Of a DNA stretch of 26,716 bases, positions 14,512 through 22,152 are shown piece after piece. The notes under the pieces are model-generated. The model saw only the letters and a list, made by a program, of their open reading frames with translations, was not told the origin of the DNA and did not search any database. The first letter of the stretch is position 1. Each line of letters begins with the position of its first letter. This DNA comes from CAZEVY01 sp964515555 (lineage in GTDB: Bacteria > Acidobacteriota > Terriglobia > Bryobacterales > Bryobacteraceae). A program made the position numbers and the translations under genes. The stretch spans positions 1 to 26,716 of the forward strand of contig CAZEVY010000078.1 in the NCBI GenBank assembly GCA_964515555.1, read 5' to 3'.

Positions 14512-15783
14512 CTACCTGACGGCCGCGATCAGCCCGCCGGTCTGCCGGAGCAGCGCGTAGCGCGCCCGCTCCAGGGCGTGCTGCGATCCGAAATACGCGA
14601 TCCACTTCGACTGCTCGGCGGCGCGCCCCTGCTCCACCTCGGCCAATGTCGCGCGGCCCTCCTCGTAACGGGCCAGCGCCACCGACAGGCCCTCGCGCGC
14701 GACGTCGAGATCGAGCCGCGCAAAGTCCCGCGCCGATGCCGCGCGGCGAATCTCCTGGAGCGCGTCGCGGGTGTCGGTCGAGATGCGATGCTTCAGGGCG
14801 GCGATCTCGGCGCGCAGCCGCAGCAAGTCGGTAGACGCCTGCGAGGCCATCGCGCGCGAGGCTTCACCGGCCACGATCGGCACCTCCAGCGCGACGCCGA
14901 TCTGTCCGTTGTGCCGCTGGAAGCGCTGAAAGAAATCGTCGTAGTTGTTGAAGCGCGCGAACAGCCCGTACTGCGCCACGAGCGACAGGCGCGGCCATCG
15001 CGCCGCCCGGTGCGACGCGGCCTCCAGCTCCTTGGCGGCCACGGCCGACTCCAATCGGCGAATCTCGCGGCTTTCGGCAAGCGCGCCGGCAACGGCGGCG
15101 TCCTCCCCGGGCGTCTCCATCGCCACCGCTTCCCCGGCGGCGGCGCGCACGCGATCCCCGGGCGCGAAGCCCAGAACCATGGCCAGGGCGCCCTCGGCGC
15201 CGTCGAGCGCGGTCTCCAGTTCGACGGCCGCATGACGCGCGCGGGCCACCTCCAGGTCGGCGCGGCGCGCTTCGATGGGCGTCTCGCGTCCCGCCTCCAC
15301 GCGCGCGCGAACGACGCCGGCGGCCTTCTCGAGACTCGACGCCTGCTGGCGCGCGAGATCGAGAGTGCGCGAGGTCCAGTATCCGCGCAGCCACAGGTCG
15401 AGCGCCGCGAAGGCGATGCGGTCGCGTTGCGCCTCGGCGGAGAGGGCCGCGCCGCGGGCGTTTTCGCGGGCCTGCGCGAGCTGGTAGCTCTGCGGCTTGT
15501 TGAACACCGAGGCCACCGCGCGGGCTTGCAGGATGGTCGGCGCCGAGCCTTCGACGCTCATCGGAAAGCCGCTGGTGTAGGCGGCGCCGCTGCCCGCGAA
15601 GACTTTCGGGAGAAACGGGTCGCGCGCAACGCGCACCTGCTCGCGCGCCTTCTGCTCGTCGAGCCGCGCGATCACCAGATCGGGATTCTGCTTCAGTGCG
15701 GTGTCGACGGTCTGCCCGCGGGTGAGGGTGTGCGTCTCGGCGGCGAGCGCGGAAACAGCGAGGGAAATGAGTATGGTTCTCAT
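14512..15783 (-). CDS. TolC-family outer-membrane efflux protein
   Basis: A 423-residue protein with a short signal peptide (MRTILISLAVSALAAE) and no lipobox Cys. Two long helical repeats carry the OEP family pattern: LTRGQTVDTALKQNPDLVIA at the start, an Ala/Arg/Glu-rich coiled-coil middle, SLVAQYGLFARFNNYDDFF and VALEVPIV in the second half, and a final helix ending LLRQTGGLIAAVR. Such proteins trimerise into a channel through the outer membrane and periplasm, working with an inner-membrane pump and an adaptor. The upstream gene (12 bases away) is a MacB-like permease, so they likely belong to one export system. No adaptor or ATPase gene is adjacent. Confidence 0.88.
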   Translation of the reverse strand: MRTILISLAVSALAAETHTLTRGQTVDTALKQNPDLVIARLDEQKAREQVRVARDPFLPKVFAGSGAAYTSGFPMSVEGSAPTILQARAVASVFNKPQSYQLAQARENARGAALSAEAQRDRIAFAALDLWLRGYWTSRTLDLARQQASSLEKAAGVVRARVEAGRETPIEARRADLEVARARHAAVELETALDGAEGALAMVLGFAPGDRVRAAAGEAVAMETPGEDAAVAGALAESREIRRLESAVAAKELEAASHRAARWPRLSLVAQYGLFARFNNYDDFFQRFQRHNGQIGVALEVPIVAGEASRAMASQASTDLLRLRAEIAALKHRISTDTRDALQEIRRAASARDFARLDLDVAREGLSVALARYEEGRATLAEVEQGRAAEQSKWIAYFGSQHALERARYALLRQTGGLIAAVR

Positions 15784-15795
15784 GATGCCGTTGAA

Positions 15796-17013
15796 CTACT
15801 CGTACCGCAGCGCCTCGGTGGGATTCAAGCGCGCCGCGCGATTGGCCGGCAGAAGTCCGAAGACCAGCCCCACCAGAAACGACACCGCGAACGCCACCCC
15901 GACCGAAAGCGGCGAGACCGGAATGTCGACGCCCTGGACGAAAAGGCGCACGGCGATGGGGCCGGCCAGCCCCGCGACGACTCCGATCATTCCGCCGCCG
16001 ACGCTGATCAGCACGGCTTCGAGCAGGAACTGCTGGAGCACGGCGCGCCGCGAGGCGCCGATCGCCATTCGCACGCCGATCTCGCGGGTCCGCTCGGTAA
16101 CGGTGACCAGCATGATGTTCATGATGCCGATTCCGCTGATAACCAGCGCGATGGCCGCCACCAGCACCAGCACGATCGTCAGAATCAGCGCGATGTTGCG
16201 CGCGGCGTCGAGGATCGCCTTGAGATTCTCCACCTGGTAGCGCGCGCCGGGTCGGTGACGGCTCTCGAGAATGGTGCGCACCTGCGCGGTGAGCGGCTCG
16301 ACGTCCTCAGGCGTGCGCGCCTGCACGTACATCGGGTCGATGCGCTCCACCGGCGTGAAATAGCGGATCACCGTGATCGGAATCACGATGGTTTCCTTGG
16401 CAAGCTCCGAGAGGCCGTAACTTTCGGTTTTCTCCCGGAACGTTCCGATGACCGTGAATTGCAGTCCGTGGACCTTGATGACGCGGCCGATGGCCGCCTG
16501 CTGCCCGCCGAACAGCCGCTGCGCGAGGCGCTCGGTGAGCATGGCGACCTTCAGACGCAGTTCGACCTCGCTCGGCTCCAGCGGCCGCCCGGCGACGGTG
16601 ACGAGATTGCGCACGGCGGCGTACTGCTCGTCGGTGCCGATGACGGCGACGTCCTCCTCGCGGCCCTCGACGAGAATGCGGTCGAAGTTGTTCATGACGC
16701 CGGTGGCGGCGCGGATTCGCGGGCCGAGCTGCGCGCGCACGGCCTCGACGTCGGACCACTGAATGAGGTCGGCGTCGACCACGGTGGAGGATTGCCCGCC
16801 GGCGGCGTAGTAGGCGTAGATCATGTTCGACCCGATGCCTCGGATCTGCTCCAGGATGTACTCGCGGCTGGTGAGCGAGATGGTGACGACCAGGATGACC
16901 GAGGCGTTGCCGATCACCAGGCCGAGCGCAGTGAGCAGCGTGCGCACGCGGTTGGCGCGCAGAGCCTGGACGCTGAATCGCAGGGCTTCGAGAAAATTGA
17001 GGTGCGGGCCCAC
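15796..17013 (-). CDS. MacB/FtsX-type ABC transporter permease without ATPase domain
   Basis: A 405-residue inner-membrane protein. TM1 lies at about 24-46, preceded by the conserved ALRANRVRTLLTALGLVIG. A periplasmic MacB-type domain spans about 50-270. TM2 to TM4 follow (about 275-303, 325-358, 370-390). The FtsX hallmark ISGIGIMNIMLVTVTERTRE leads into IGVRMAIGA, and the protein ends PANRAARLNPTEALRYE. MacB proper carries a fused N-terminal ATPase; here only the permease half is present, so a separate ATPase is required. MacB-type systems use ATP to drive periplasmic substrate export through TolC. Start GTG 17013 lies 6 bases after the TPR gene stop. Substrate unknown. Confidence 0.9.
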   Translation of the reverse strand: MGPHLNFLEALRFSVQALRANRVRTLLTALGLVIGNASVILVVTISLTSREYILEQIRGIGSNMIYAYYAAGGQSSTVVDADLIQWSDVEAVRAQLGPRIRAATGVMNNFDRILVEGREEDVAVIGTDEQYAAVRNLVTVAGRPLEPSEVELRLKVAMLTERLAQRLFGGQQAAIGRVIKVHGLQFTVIGTFREKTESYGLSELAKETIVIPITVIRYFTPVERIDPMYVQARTPEDVEPLTAQVRTILESRHRPGARYQVENLKAILDAARNIALILTIVLVLVAAIALVISGIGIMNIMLVTVTERTREIGVRMAIGASRRAVLQQFLLEAVLISVGGGMIGVVAGLAGPIAVRLFVQGVDIPVSPLSVGVAFAVSFLVGLVFGLLPANRAARLNPTEALRYE

Positions 17014-17019
17014 GCGACG

Positions 17020-17871
17020 TTATCCGCCGGAGGCTTCGCGGAGCAGGCGCGCGGCCTCCTCGCGCGGCGGATGGTCGGGTGAAAGAGGCAGCGTCAGGTA
17101 GCGCTCCAGCAGTTTGCGCGCGACGGCGAGATTGCGCTTGGCCTCGACGTAGACGGCGGCGCGTCCGAACAACAGCTCGGGGCTATCGGGCGACGACTGC
17201 GCGGCGCGCTCGAACAGCGCCTCGCTTTCGTCAATGCGGCCGCGGCGCGCGAGGAAACTCGCCAGGTCGACCGTGCGGCCGGGGTCGGCGGGCGACAACT
17301 CGGCGGCGCGGCGGTAGTGCTGCTCGGCCTTCTCGTGCTGTTTGCGCTTCTCGGCGACGCGGGCGAGCAGGAACTGGTGCTCGGGCGGATCGAGCGGCTC
17401 GAGGCGGGCGGCCAGGCGTTCGGCCTTGTCGGCGCCGCCGCCCATGATGCCGGGGGCTTCGAGGTAGAAGAGGAACAGGTCGTGAATCGCGCGCTGGTTC
17501 TTGGGGTCGAGCTCGACGGCCTTTTCGAAGGCCTGGCGGCAGCGCGAGGCGTAGCGCGGGGCGACGATAATGTTGGCCTTTTCGGCGCGGCGTCCCCAGG
17601 CCTGGCCGAGCCAGAGGTGAAACTGCGACGAATTGGGAGTGCGATGGACAGCCTTTTCCAGATGGTCGATGGATTTCTTGAAATCGCCGAGCATCATGTA
17701 GTTGAGACCGATGAGCGCGTCGACATCGGGCGTCCTGTCCTTCGACGGCGCGGATTCGAGGAGCTTGAGGGAGGCGCGATAGTCGGTGCGGTCGTACAGC
17801 TCGCGCGCCTTGTCGAGGTCGACCGCGATCGCGGCGAGGCAGAACAACGGCAATAGCAGCAGCCGAAACAT
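17020..17871 (-). CDS. Exported TPR-repeat protein
   Basis: A 283-residue protein with signal peptide MFRLLLLPLFCLAAIA. The rest is tetratricopeptide repeats: ARELYDRTDYRASLKLLESA, then LIGLNYMMLGDFKKSIDHLEKAV, ...CRQAFEKAVELDPKNQRAI, ...AEQHYRRAAELSPADP and ...SEALFERAAQSSPDSPELLF. TPRs bind protein partners, so an assembly or scaffold role in the periplasm is likely. The next gene, a MacB-like permease, begins 6 bases after its stop, so they share a transcript. It begins 50 bases after nuoH, with a TATAAT motif between, so it may start its own transcript rather than belong to the nuo operon. No enzyme domain is visible. Confidence 0.82.
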   Translation of the reverse strand: MFRLLLLPLFCLAAIAVDLDKARELYDRTDYRASLKLLESAPSKDRTPDVDALIGLNYMMLGDFKKSIDHLEKAVHRTPNSSQFHLWLGQAWGRRAEKANIIVAPRYASRCRQAFEKAVELDPKNQRAIHDLFLFYLEAPGIMGGGADKAERLAARLEPLDPPEHQFLLARVAEKRKQHEKAEQHYRRAAELSPADPGRTVDLASFLARRGRIDESEALFERAAQSSPDSPELLFGRAAVYVEAKRNLAVARKLLERYLTLPLSPDHPPREEAARLLREASGG

Positions 17872-17883
17872 AGAATCTACCTG

Positions 17884-17889
17884 ATTATA
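17884..17889 (-). promoter_or_regulatory. Candidate -10 box (TATAAT) for the TPR-FtsX-TolC genes
   Basis: In the 50-base gap after nuoH the - strand carries a perfect TATAAT consensus in an otherwise GC-rich stretch, with 12 bases between it and the TPR gene ATG. This would give a near-leaderless transcript. No good -35 box is found at 16-18 bases upstream (TCCGAT at 17 bases), so support is partial. Confidence 0.35.
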
Positions 17890-17921
17890 GACGCGCGAAA
17901 CGGGCGATCGGATTCAGCGGG

Positions 17922-19106
17922 CTATGCGCCGCTCTTCCACATTCCCACCAAGGCGTTGACGACGATCGCGCCCAGGCCGATGGGGATCATCCACTTCCAG
18001 CCGATGTTCATCAACTGGTCGTAGCGGAATCGCGGGAAGGTGCCGCGGAACCAGATCATGATGTAGACGAAAATCGCAACCTTGAAGCAGAACCAGAACA
18101 ACGGGGCGACGTGCGTGTGGACGAACGGAATCAGGAACGCCGCACCCACGCCGACCAGCAACAGGCCCACGACGCGCAGTCCGATGGCCTGGGGCACGCT
18201 CCTTAGCCGCGGCGCGAGCCGGAAGCAGAGCAGTCCGGACACGGCGAACAGCGCCAGCGGGAAGCCGGCGTTGAGCGGGAGGTCGAGCCAGCCGACGCCC
18301 GGGAACGGCCGCAGCCAGCCGCCCCAGAACAGCGTCACGGCCACAGAGGCGACCACCCAGATGTTCGCGTACTCGGCCAGGAAGTAGAGCGCCCAGCGGA
18401 AGCCGCTGTACTCGGTGTGGAATCCGGCGACCAGCTCGGACTCGGCCTCGGGCAGATCGAACGGGGCGCGATTCGTTTCCGCGGTCGCCGAGATCAGGTA
18501 GACCATGAAGGGCACGATCATCAGGCCATAGTTCTCGAAGACCAGCCACAGTCCGCGCTCCTGCTGCGTCTTGACGATCTGCACCATGCTGAGCGTGCCC
18601 GCCATCATGACGCCGCTGAGCAGAGCCAAGGCGAGCGCGACCTCGTAGCTGACCAACTGCGCCGCGCTGCGCAGCGCGCCCAGCAGGGAATAGTGGCTGT
18701 TCGACGCCCAGCCGCCGAGCACGATGCCGAGAATTCCGACGGCGCTCATCGCCGAAACCACCAGAATGCCGACGTTCACGTCGGTGATGAAGATGCTCGG
18801 ACTGAACGGAATCACCGCGAAGGCGGTCAGCGCGGTCAGCGTGGAGATAACCGGCGCGATCCAGAAGATGGACTTGTCGGAATCCGTCGGGACGATGTCT
18901 TCCTTGAGCAGCAGCTTGAGAGCGTCGGCGATCGGCTGAAGCAACCCGTGCGGACCGACGCGCATAGGTCCGAGGCGCACCTGCATGTCGGCCAGCACCT
19001 TGCGTTCGACGAGCACGATGTAGCCGGCCAGCAGCGGGAACACCGCCACGATCACGACCATGATCAGGATCGAGGGCAGCAGCGGATTCTGGAGCAGCTC
19101 GTTCAT
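17922..19106 (-). CDS. nuoH: NADH-quinone oxidoreductase subunit H
   Basis: A 394-residue multi-spanning protein that forms, with NuoD and NuoB, the quinone-binding chamber of complex I. Conserved segments are present: LVERKVLADMQVRLGPMRVG, LLQPIADALKLLLKEDIVP, SATAETNRAPFDLPEAESEL and GFHTEYSGFRWALYFLAEY. Several charged residues in this list line the proposed E-channel. Length is slightly above the usual 320-350, mainly from extra hydrophobic sequence at about 270-340. Its place is odd: in most nuo operons H sits between G and I, whereas here it is last, 4 bases after nuoN. Start ATG 19106 fits family alignment from memory. The stop is followed by a 50-base gap. Confidence 0.96.
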   Translation of the reverse strand: MNELLQNPLLPSILIMVVIVAVFPLLAGYIVLVERKVLADMQVRLGPMRVGPHGLLQPIADALKLLLKEDIVPTDSDKSIFWIAPVISTLTALTAFAVIPFSPSIFITDVNVGILVVSAMSAVGILGIVLGGWASNSHYSLLGALRSAAQLVSYEVALALALLSGVMMAGTLSMVQIVKTQQERGLWLVFENYGLMIVPFMVYLISATAETNRAPFDLPEAESELVAGFHTEYSGFRWALYFLAEYANIWVVASVAVTLFWGGWLRPFPGVGWLDLPLNAGFPLALFAVSGLLCFRLAPRLRSVPQAIGLRVVGLLLVGVGAAFLIPFVHTHVAPLFWFCFKVAIFVYIMIWFRGTFPRFRYDQLMNIGWKWMIPIGLGAIVVNALVGMWKSGA

Positions 19107-19110
19107 CTGG

Positions 19111-20583
19111 TCACCGGATCAGGGAAGTCTGCGCCATGCGGAGGAACGGCTCCGGATACACGCCGATGGCGAGCGTCAGCGCGCCGGTTACGCCCATCGC
19201 CACGCGCATGCCGAAGCTCGACGAGAGCGGCGCCGCGGCCTCCGGCGCGTCGCCCAGGAACATGCTGCGGACCAGCCGGAAGTAGTAGTAAATCGCCACG
19301 GCGACGTAGGCGACGGCGACGATCGCCAGCAGATAGTGGCCGGTCTGGATGAGCGACAGGAAGATGTAGTACTTGCCGATGAAGCCCGCGGTCGGCGGAA
19401 TGCCGGCGAGCGACAGCAGGAAGATCAGCATCATCACCGCGTAGCCGGGGCTGCGATGCATCAGTCCCGAGAGGTCCTCGACGTCTTCGCCGATGATGTT
19501 CTGCCGCCGGAGGGCGACGATGACCAGGAACGCCCCCAGGTTCATGAACGTGTAGACCAGCACGTAGACGGCGACGCCCTGAATGCCGGTGTCGTTGCCG
19601 GCGATCAGGCCGAGCAGCATGTAGCCGGCATGCGAGATGGAGCTGTAGGCCAGCATGCGTTTGACGTTCGATTGCGTAATCGCCGCGAAGTTGCCGACGG
19701 TCATCGTCAGGATGGCGATGCCGATCAGCAGCGGCTCGCCGGCGGCGCGGCTGGCGGCGAGCGGTCCCATGAAGATGCGCAGCAGCAGCGCGAAGGAGGC
19801 GGCTTTCGACGCGGTCGAGAGGTAGGCGGTGACGGTGGTCGGCGCGCCTTCGTAGACGTCGGGCGTCCACATGTGGAAGGGCACGGCGGAAATCTTGAAG
19901 AACAGGCCGACGGCGGTAGTGCCGAGCGCGAGGAACACGAGCGGGTCCCAGGCGTCGCGCGCGGCGAAGGCGCCTGCGATCTCGCGCAGCTTGGTGGACC
20001 CCGCGATGCCGTACATGATCGAGAATCCGTAGGCGAGGAAGCCGCTGGAGAACGCCCCCAGCAGCAGGTATTTCAGCGCCGCCTCGTTCGATCGCTTGTC
20101 GGAGCGCAGGAACCCTACCATCACGTAGAAGCAGAGCGCCATCAATTCGAGTCCGACGAAAATGGTCACCAGGTCGGTTCCGGCGGCGAGGAAAAACATG
20201 CCGCAGTTGGCCAGCAGGATGAGGCCGTAGTATTCGCCGTGGTGCTCGCCTTCGATGTCGAGGTACTTATACGAGATCAGCGAGACGATCAGCGACGCGG
20301 CGAGGAAGACCCAGTTGAAGAACAGCGCGAAGCCGTCGATGGTCAACGATCCTTGGAAGGCGGTCAGTTCCTGGTAACCGTTCGTGGTCAGGTGGTTGTG
20401 TTGCTTCCAGAGCGCGGCGCCGGTGAAGGCGACAGCGATGACCACGAAGATGATCAGGTATTTCTTCAGCTTCGATTCCGGGAATACCAGGAAATCGAGG
20501 ATCAGGATGGCGCAGCCGAACAGCGCCAGCAGCAGGGCCGGGAGCAGGACGAAGTGGTCGGTGCTGGTGTAGTACTGCGTCAT
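19111..20583 (-). CDS. nuoN: NADH-quinone oxidoreductase subunit N (antiporter-like)
   Basis: A 490-residue Mrp-antiporter-like subunit, one of three proton channels of complex I. Key residues are visible: Glu146 in FVGLELMALCFYV, Lys230 in GLFFKISAVPFHMWTPDVYE and Lys260 in AYLSTASKAASFA, plus ITQSNVKRMLAYSSISHAG. ATG 20583 overlaps the nuoM stop (ATGA) and has GGAGG 6 bases upstream. That site lies in the loop of a perfect 5-bp hairpin (see the regulatory entry). The longer open frame upstream is only nuoM read in another frame. nuoH follows 4 bases after the stop. Confidence 0.96.
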   Translation of the reverse strand: MTQYYTSTDHFVLLPALLLALFGCAILILDFLVFPESKLKKYLIIFVVIAVAFTGAALWKQHNHLTTNGYQELTAFQGSLTIDGFALFFNWVFLAASLIVSLISYKYLDIEGEHHGEYYGLILLANCGMFFLAAGTDLVTIFVGLELMALCFYVMVGFLRSDKRSNEAALKYLLLGAFSSGFLAYGFSIMYGIAGSTKLREIAGAFAARDAWDPLVFLALGTTAVGLFFKISAVPFHMWTPDVYEGAPTTVTAYLSTASKAASFALLLRIFMGPLAASRAAGEPLLIGIAILTMTVGNFAAITQSNVKRMLAYSSISHAGYMLLGLIAGNDTGIQGVAVYVLVYTFMNLGAFLVIVALRRQNIIGEDVEDLSGLMHRSPGYAVMMLIFLLSLAGIPPTAGFIGKYYIFLSLIQTGHYLLAIVAVAYVAVAIYYYFRLVRSMFLGDAPEAAAPLSSSFGMRVAMGVTGALTLAIGVYPEPFLRMAQTSLIR

Positions 20584-22151
20584 GGCCGGCCTCCGGCGAC
20601 GGCTCCCTCGCGGTCGCGGCTCGGTTGCGATGCGGGCGGCGCGCCCGCCACCGTCTTGAAATAGTCGGGCCGGACGCGCTCGACCAGCTGCGCCACGGGT
20701 TTCTCCAGAATCTCGAAGTACGGCTTCGGATATACGCCGATCCACACCGCCCAGGCGATCAGCGGCGCGAAGACCAGCCATTCGCGCAGACTGAGGTCGG
20801 GCAGACGGAGATTCTTCGACGTGGTGATCTGGCCGAGCATCGTGCGCTGGTAGAGCCACAGCAGGTAGGCCGCGCCGAGCACCACGCCGGTCACCGCGAA
20901 GGCCGCCCAGGCGCGATTCGCCTCGAAGGCGCCCTGCAGAATCGTGAACTCGCCGACAAAGCCGTTGAGCAGCGGCATCCCCGCCGAGCTCAGCATCGCG
21001 AAGGCGAACACCTTCGCGAATCCCGGCATCACGTGCGCGAGTCCGCCATATTCCTTGATCTCGCGCGTGTGCCGGCGCTCATACGCCACGCCGACGACCA
21101 GGAAGAGCATTCCCGTCGAGATGCCGTGGTTGATTTGCTGGATCACGCTGCCGGCGATGCCGTTGGGGTTCAGCGAGAAGATTCCGAGCGTGCAGAATCC
21201 GAGGTGACTCACTGAACTGTAGGCGACCAGCTTCTTCCAGTCCTGCTGCATCAGGCTGACGAGCGCGCCATAAATGATGCCGACGATCGAGAGCACGGCA
21301 ACCACCTGGATGATCCACGGGTCGATCGAGGCCTTCGGAACCAGCGGCAGCGAGAAGCGGATGAATCCGTAGGTGCCCATCTTCAGGAGCACGGCCGCCA
21401 GAATTACCGAACCCGCCGTGGGCGCCTCGACGTGGGCGTCGGGCAGCCAGGTGTGGAACGGGAACATCGGAGCCTTGATCGCAAAGCCGATGAAGAAGGC
21501 CCAGAACACCCAGCGTTCGAGGCCGAGCGTCATGTTGAGCTTCATCAGGTCGGCGATGTCGAAGGTGTAGACGCCGAACTGCGCCTTGTACTGGAAGTAG
21601 AGCGTCAGAATGCCGAGCAGCATCAGGACGCTGCCGGCCAGCGTGTACATGAAGAACTTGATGGCCGCGTACAGCTTCCGCGGGCCGCCCCAGACGCCGA
21701 TGATGAAATACATCGGCACCAGCACCACCTCCCAGAACACGTAGAACAGCAGGAAGTCCAGCGAGACGAAGACGCCGATCATGCCGGTCTGGAGCAGCAG
21801 CATCATGGCGTAGAACTGCTTCACGCGATCCTCGATCGCGTTCCATGCCGAGAGCGTCGCCACCACGCCGGTGAGCGCCGTCAGCATCACCAGCAGCAGG
21901 CTGATGCCGTCGATGCCGATGTGATACTTCGCGCCGAGCGCCGGAATCCAGTCGACCTTCTCGACGAACTGGAAGCCGCCGTTGGCGGAGTTAAACCGCG
22001 AGAGGAGCTGCGTCGATACGGCGAAGCCGGCGAGCATCACCAGGTTGGCCCACACCTTGATGGCGGTGCGGTTCGACGACGGGATGAACAGCAGCGCCAC
22101 CATCCCGGCGAGCGGGAGGAACAGGACCAGGCTGAGCAGGTTCTCCATCAT
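20580..22151 (-). CDS. nuoM: NADH-quinone oxidoreductase subunit M (antiporter-like)
   Basis: A 523-residue membrane subunit forming the middle proton channel. Conserved features are Glu141 in FYVFWEVVLVPMYFIIG, Lys226 in IGFAIKAPMFPFHTWLPDAH, Lys257 in LLKMGTYGFIRFSLPL and AYSSVSHLGFCTLGI. The core ends at about 495 (KPVAQLVERVRPDYFKTV). The last about 28 residues are a non-conserved Pro/Ala/Arg/Gly tail with SRDREGAVAGG, which looks like translated intergenic or repeat DNA. Two start codons (22151 and 22148) lie side by side; the first is 1 base after the nuoL stop. The 3' end overlaps nuoN by 4 bases. Confidence 0.96.
   Translation of the reverse strand: MMENLLSLVLFLPLAGMVALLFIPSSNRTAIKVWANLVMLAGFAVSTQLLSRFNSANGGFQFVEKVDWIPALGAKYHIGIDGISLLLVMLTALTGVVATLSAWNAIEDRVKQFYAMMLLLQTGMIGVFVSLDFLLFYVFWEVVLVPMYFIIGVWGGPRKLYAAIKFFMYTLAGSVLMLLGILTLYFQYKAQFGVYTFDIADLMKLNMTLGLERWVFWAFFIGFAIKAPMFPFHTWLPDAHVEAPTAGSVILAAVLLKMGTYGFIRFSLPLVPKASIDPWIIQVVAVLSIVGIIYGALVSLMQQDWKKLVAYSSVSHLGFCTLGIFSLNPNGIAGSVIQQINHGISTGMLFLVVGVAYERRHTREIKEYGGLAHVMPGFAKVFAFAMLSSAGMPLLNGFVGEFTILQGAFEANRAWAAFAVTGVVLGAAYLLWLYQRTMLGQITTSKNLRLPDLSLREWLVFAPLIAWAVWIGVYPKPYFEILEKPVAQLVERVRPDYFKTVAGAPPASQPSRDREGAVAGGRP
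20583..20630 (-). repeat. Possible dispersed repeat fused to the nuoM 3' end
   Basis: The segment encodes the NuoM tail SQPSRDREGAVAGGRP. Its core, GAGCCGCGACCGCGAGGGAG on the coding strand, resembles a short GC-rich sequence I associate with dispersed repeats in Solibacter-like and planctomycete genomes, where it yields 'RDREGA' peptides in unrelated proteins. Only one copy is in this window, so its repeat nature cannot be shown here. Confidence 0.35.
20585..20597 (-). promoter_or_regulatory. Hairpin around the nuoN ribosome binding site
   Basis: On the coding strand GCCGG-AGG-CCGGC is a perfect 5-bp stem with a 3-base loop, and ends 1 base before the nuoN ATG. The GGAGG ribosome binding site straddles stem and loop. 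Folding would hide it, while ribosomes finishing nuoM would open it, so nuoN translation may depend on nuoM translation. Read from sequence; the effect is inferred. Confidence 0.4.
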
Positions 22152-22152
22152 C

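Noticed and set aside
14152..17082. 976-codon open frame on the + strand opposite tolC and the permease
   Set aside because: It is the complement of two well-recognised genes on the - strand. High GC content makes stops rare in the opposing frame, and the translation is His/Arg/Asp-rich without any domain.
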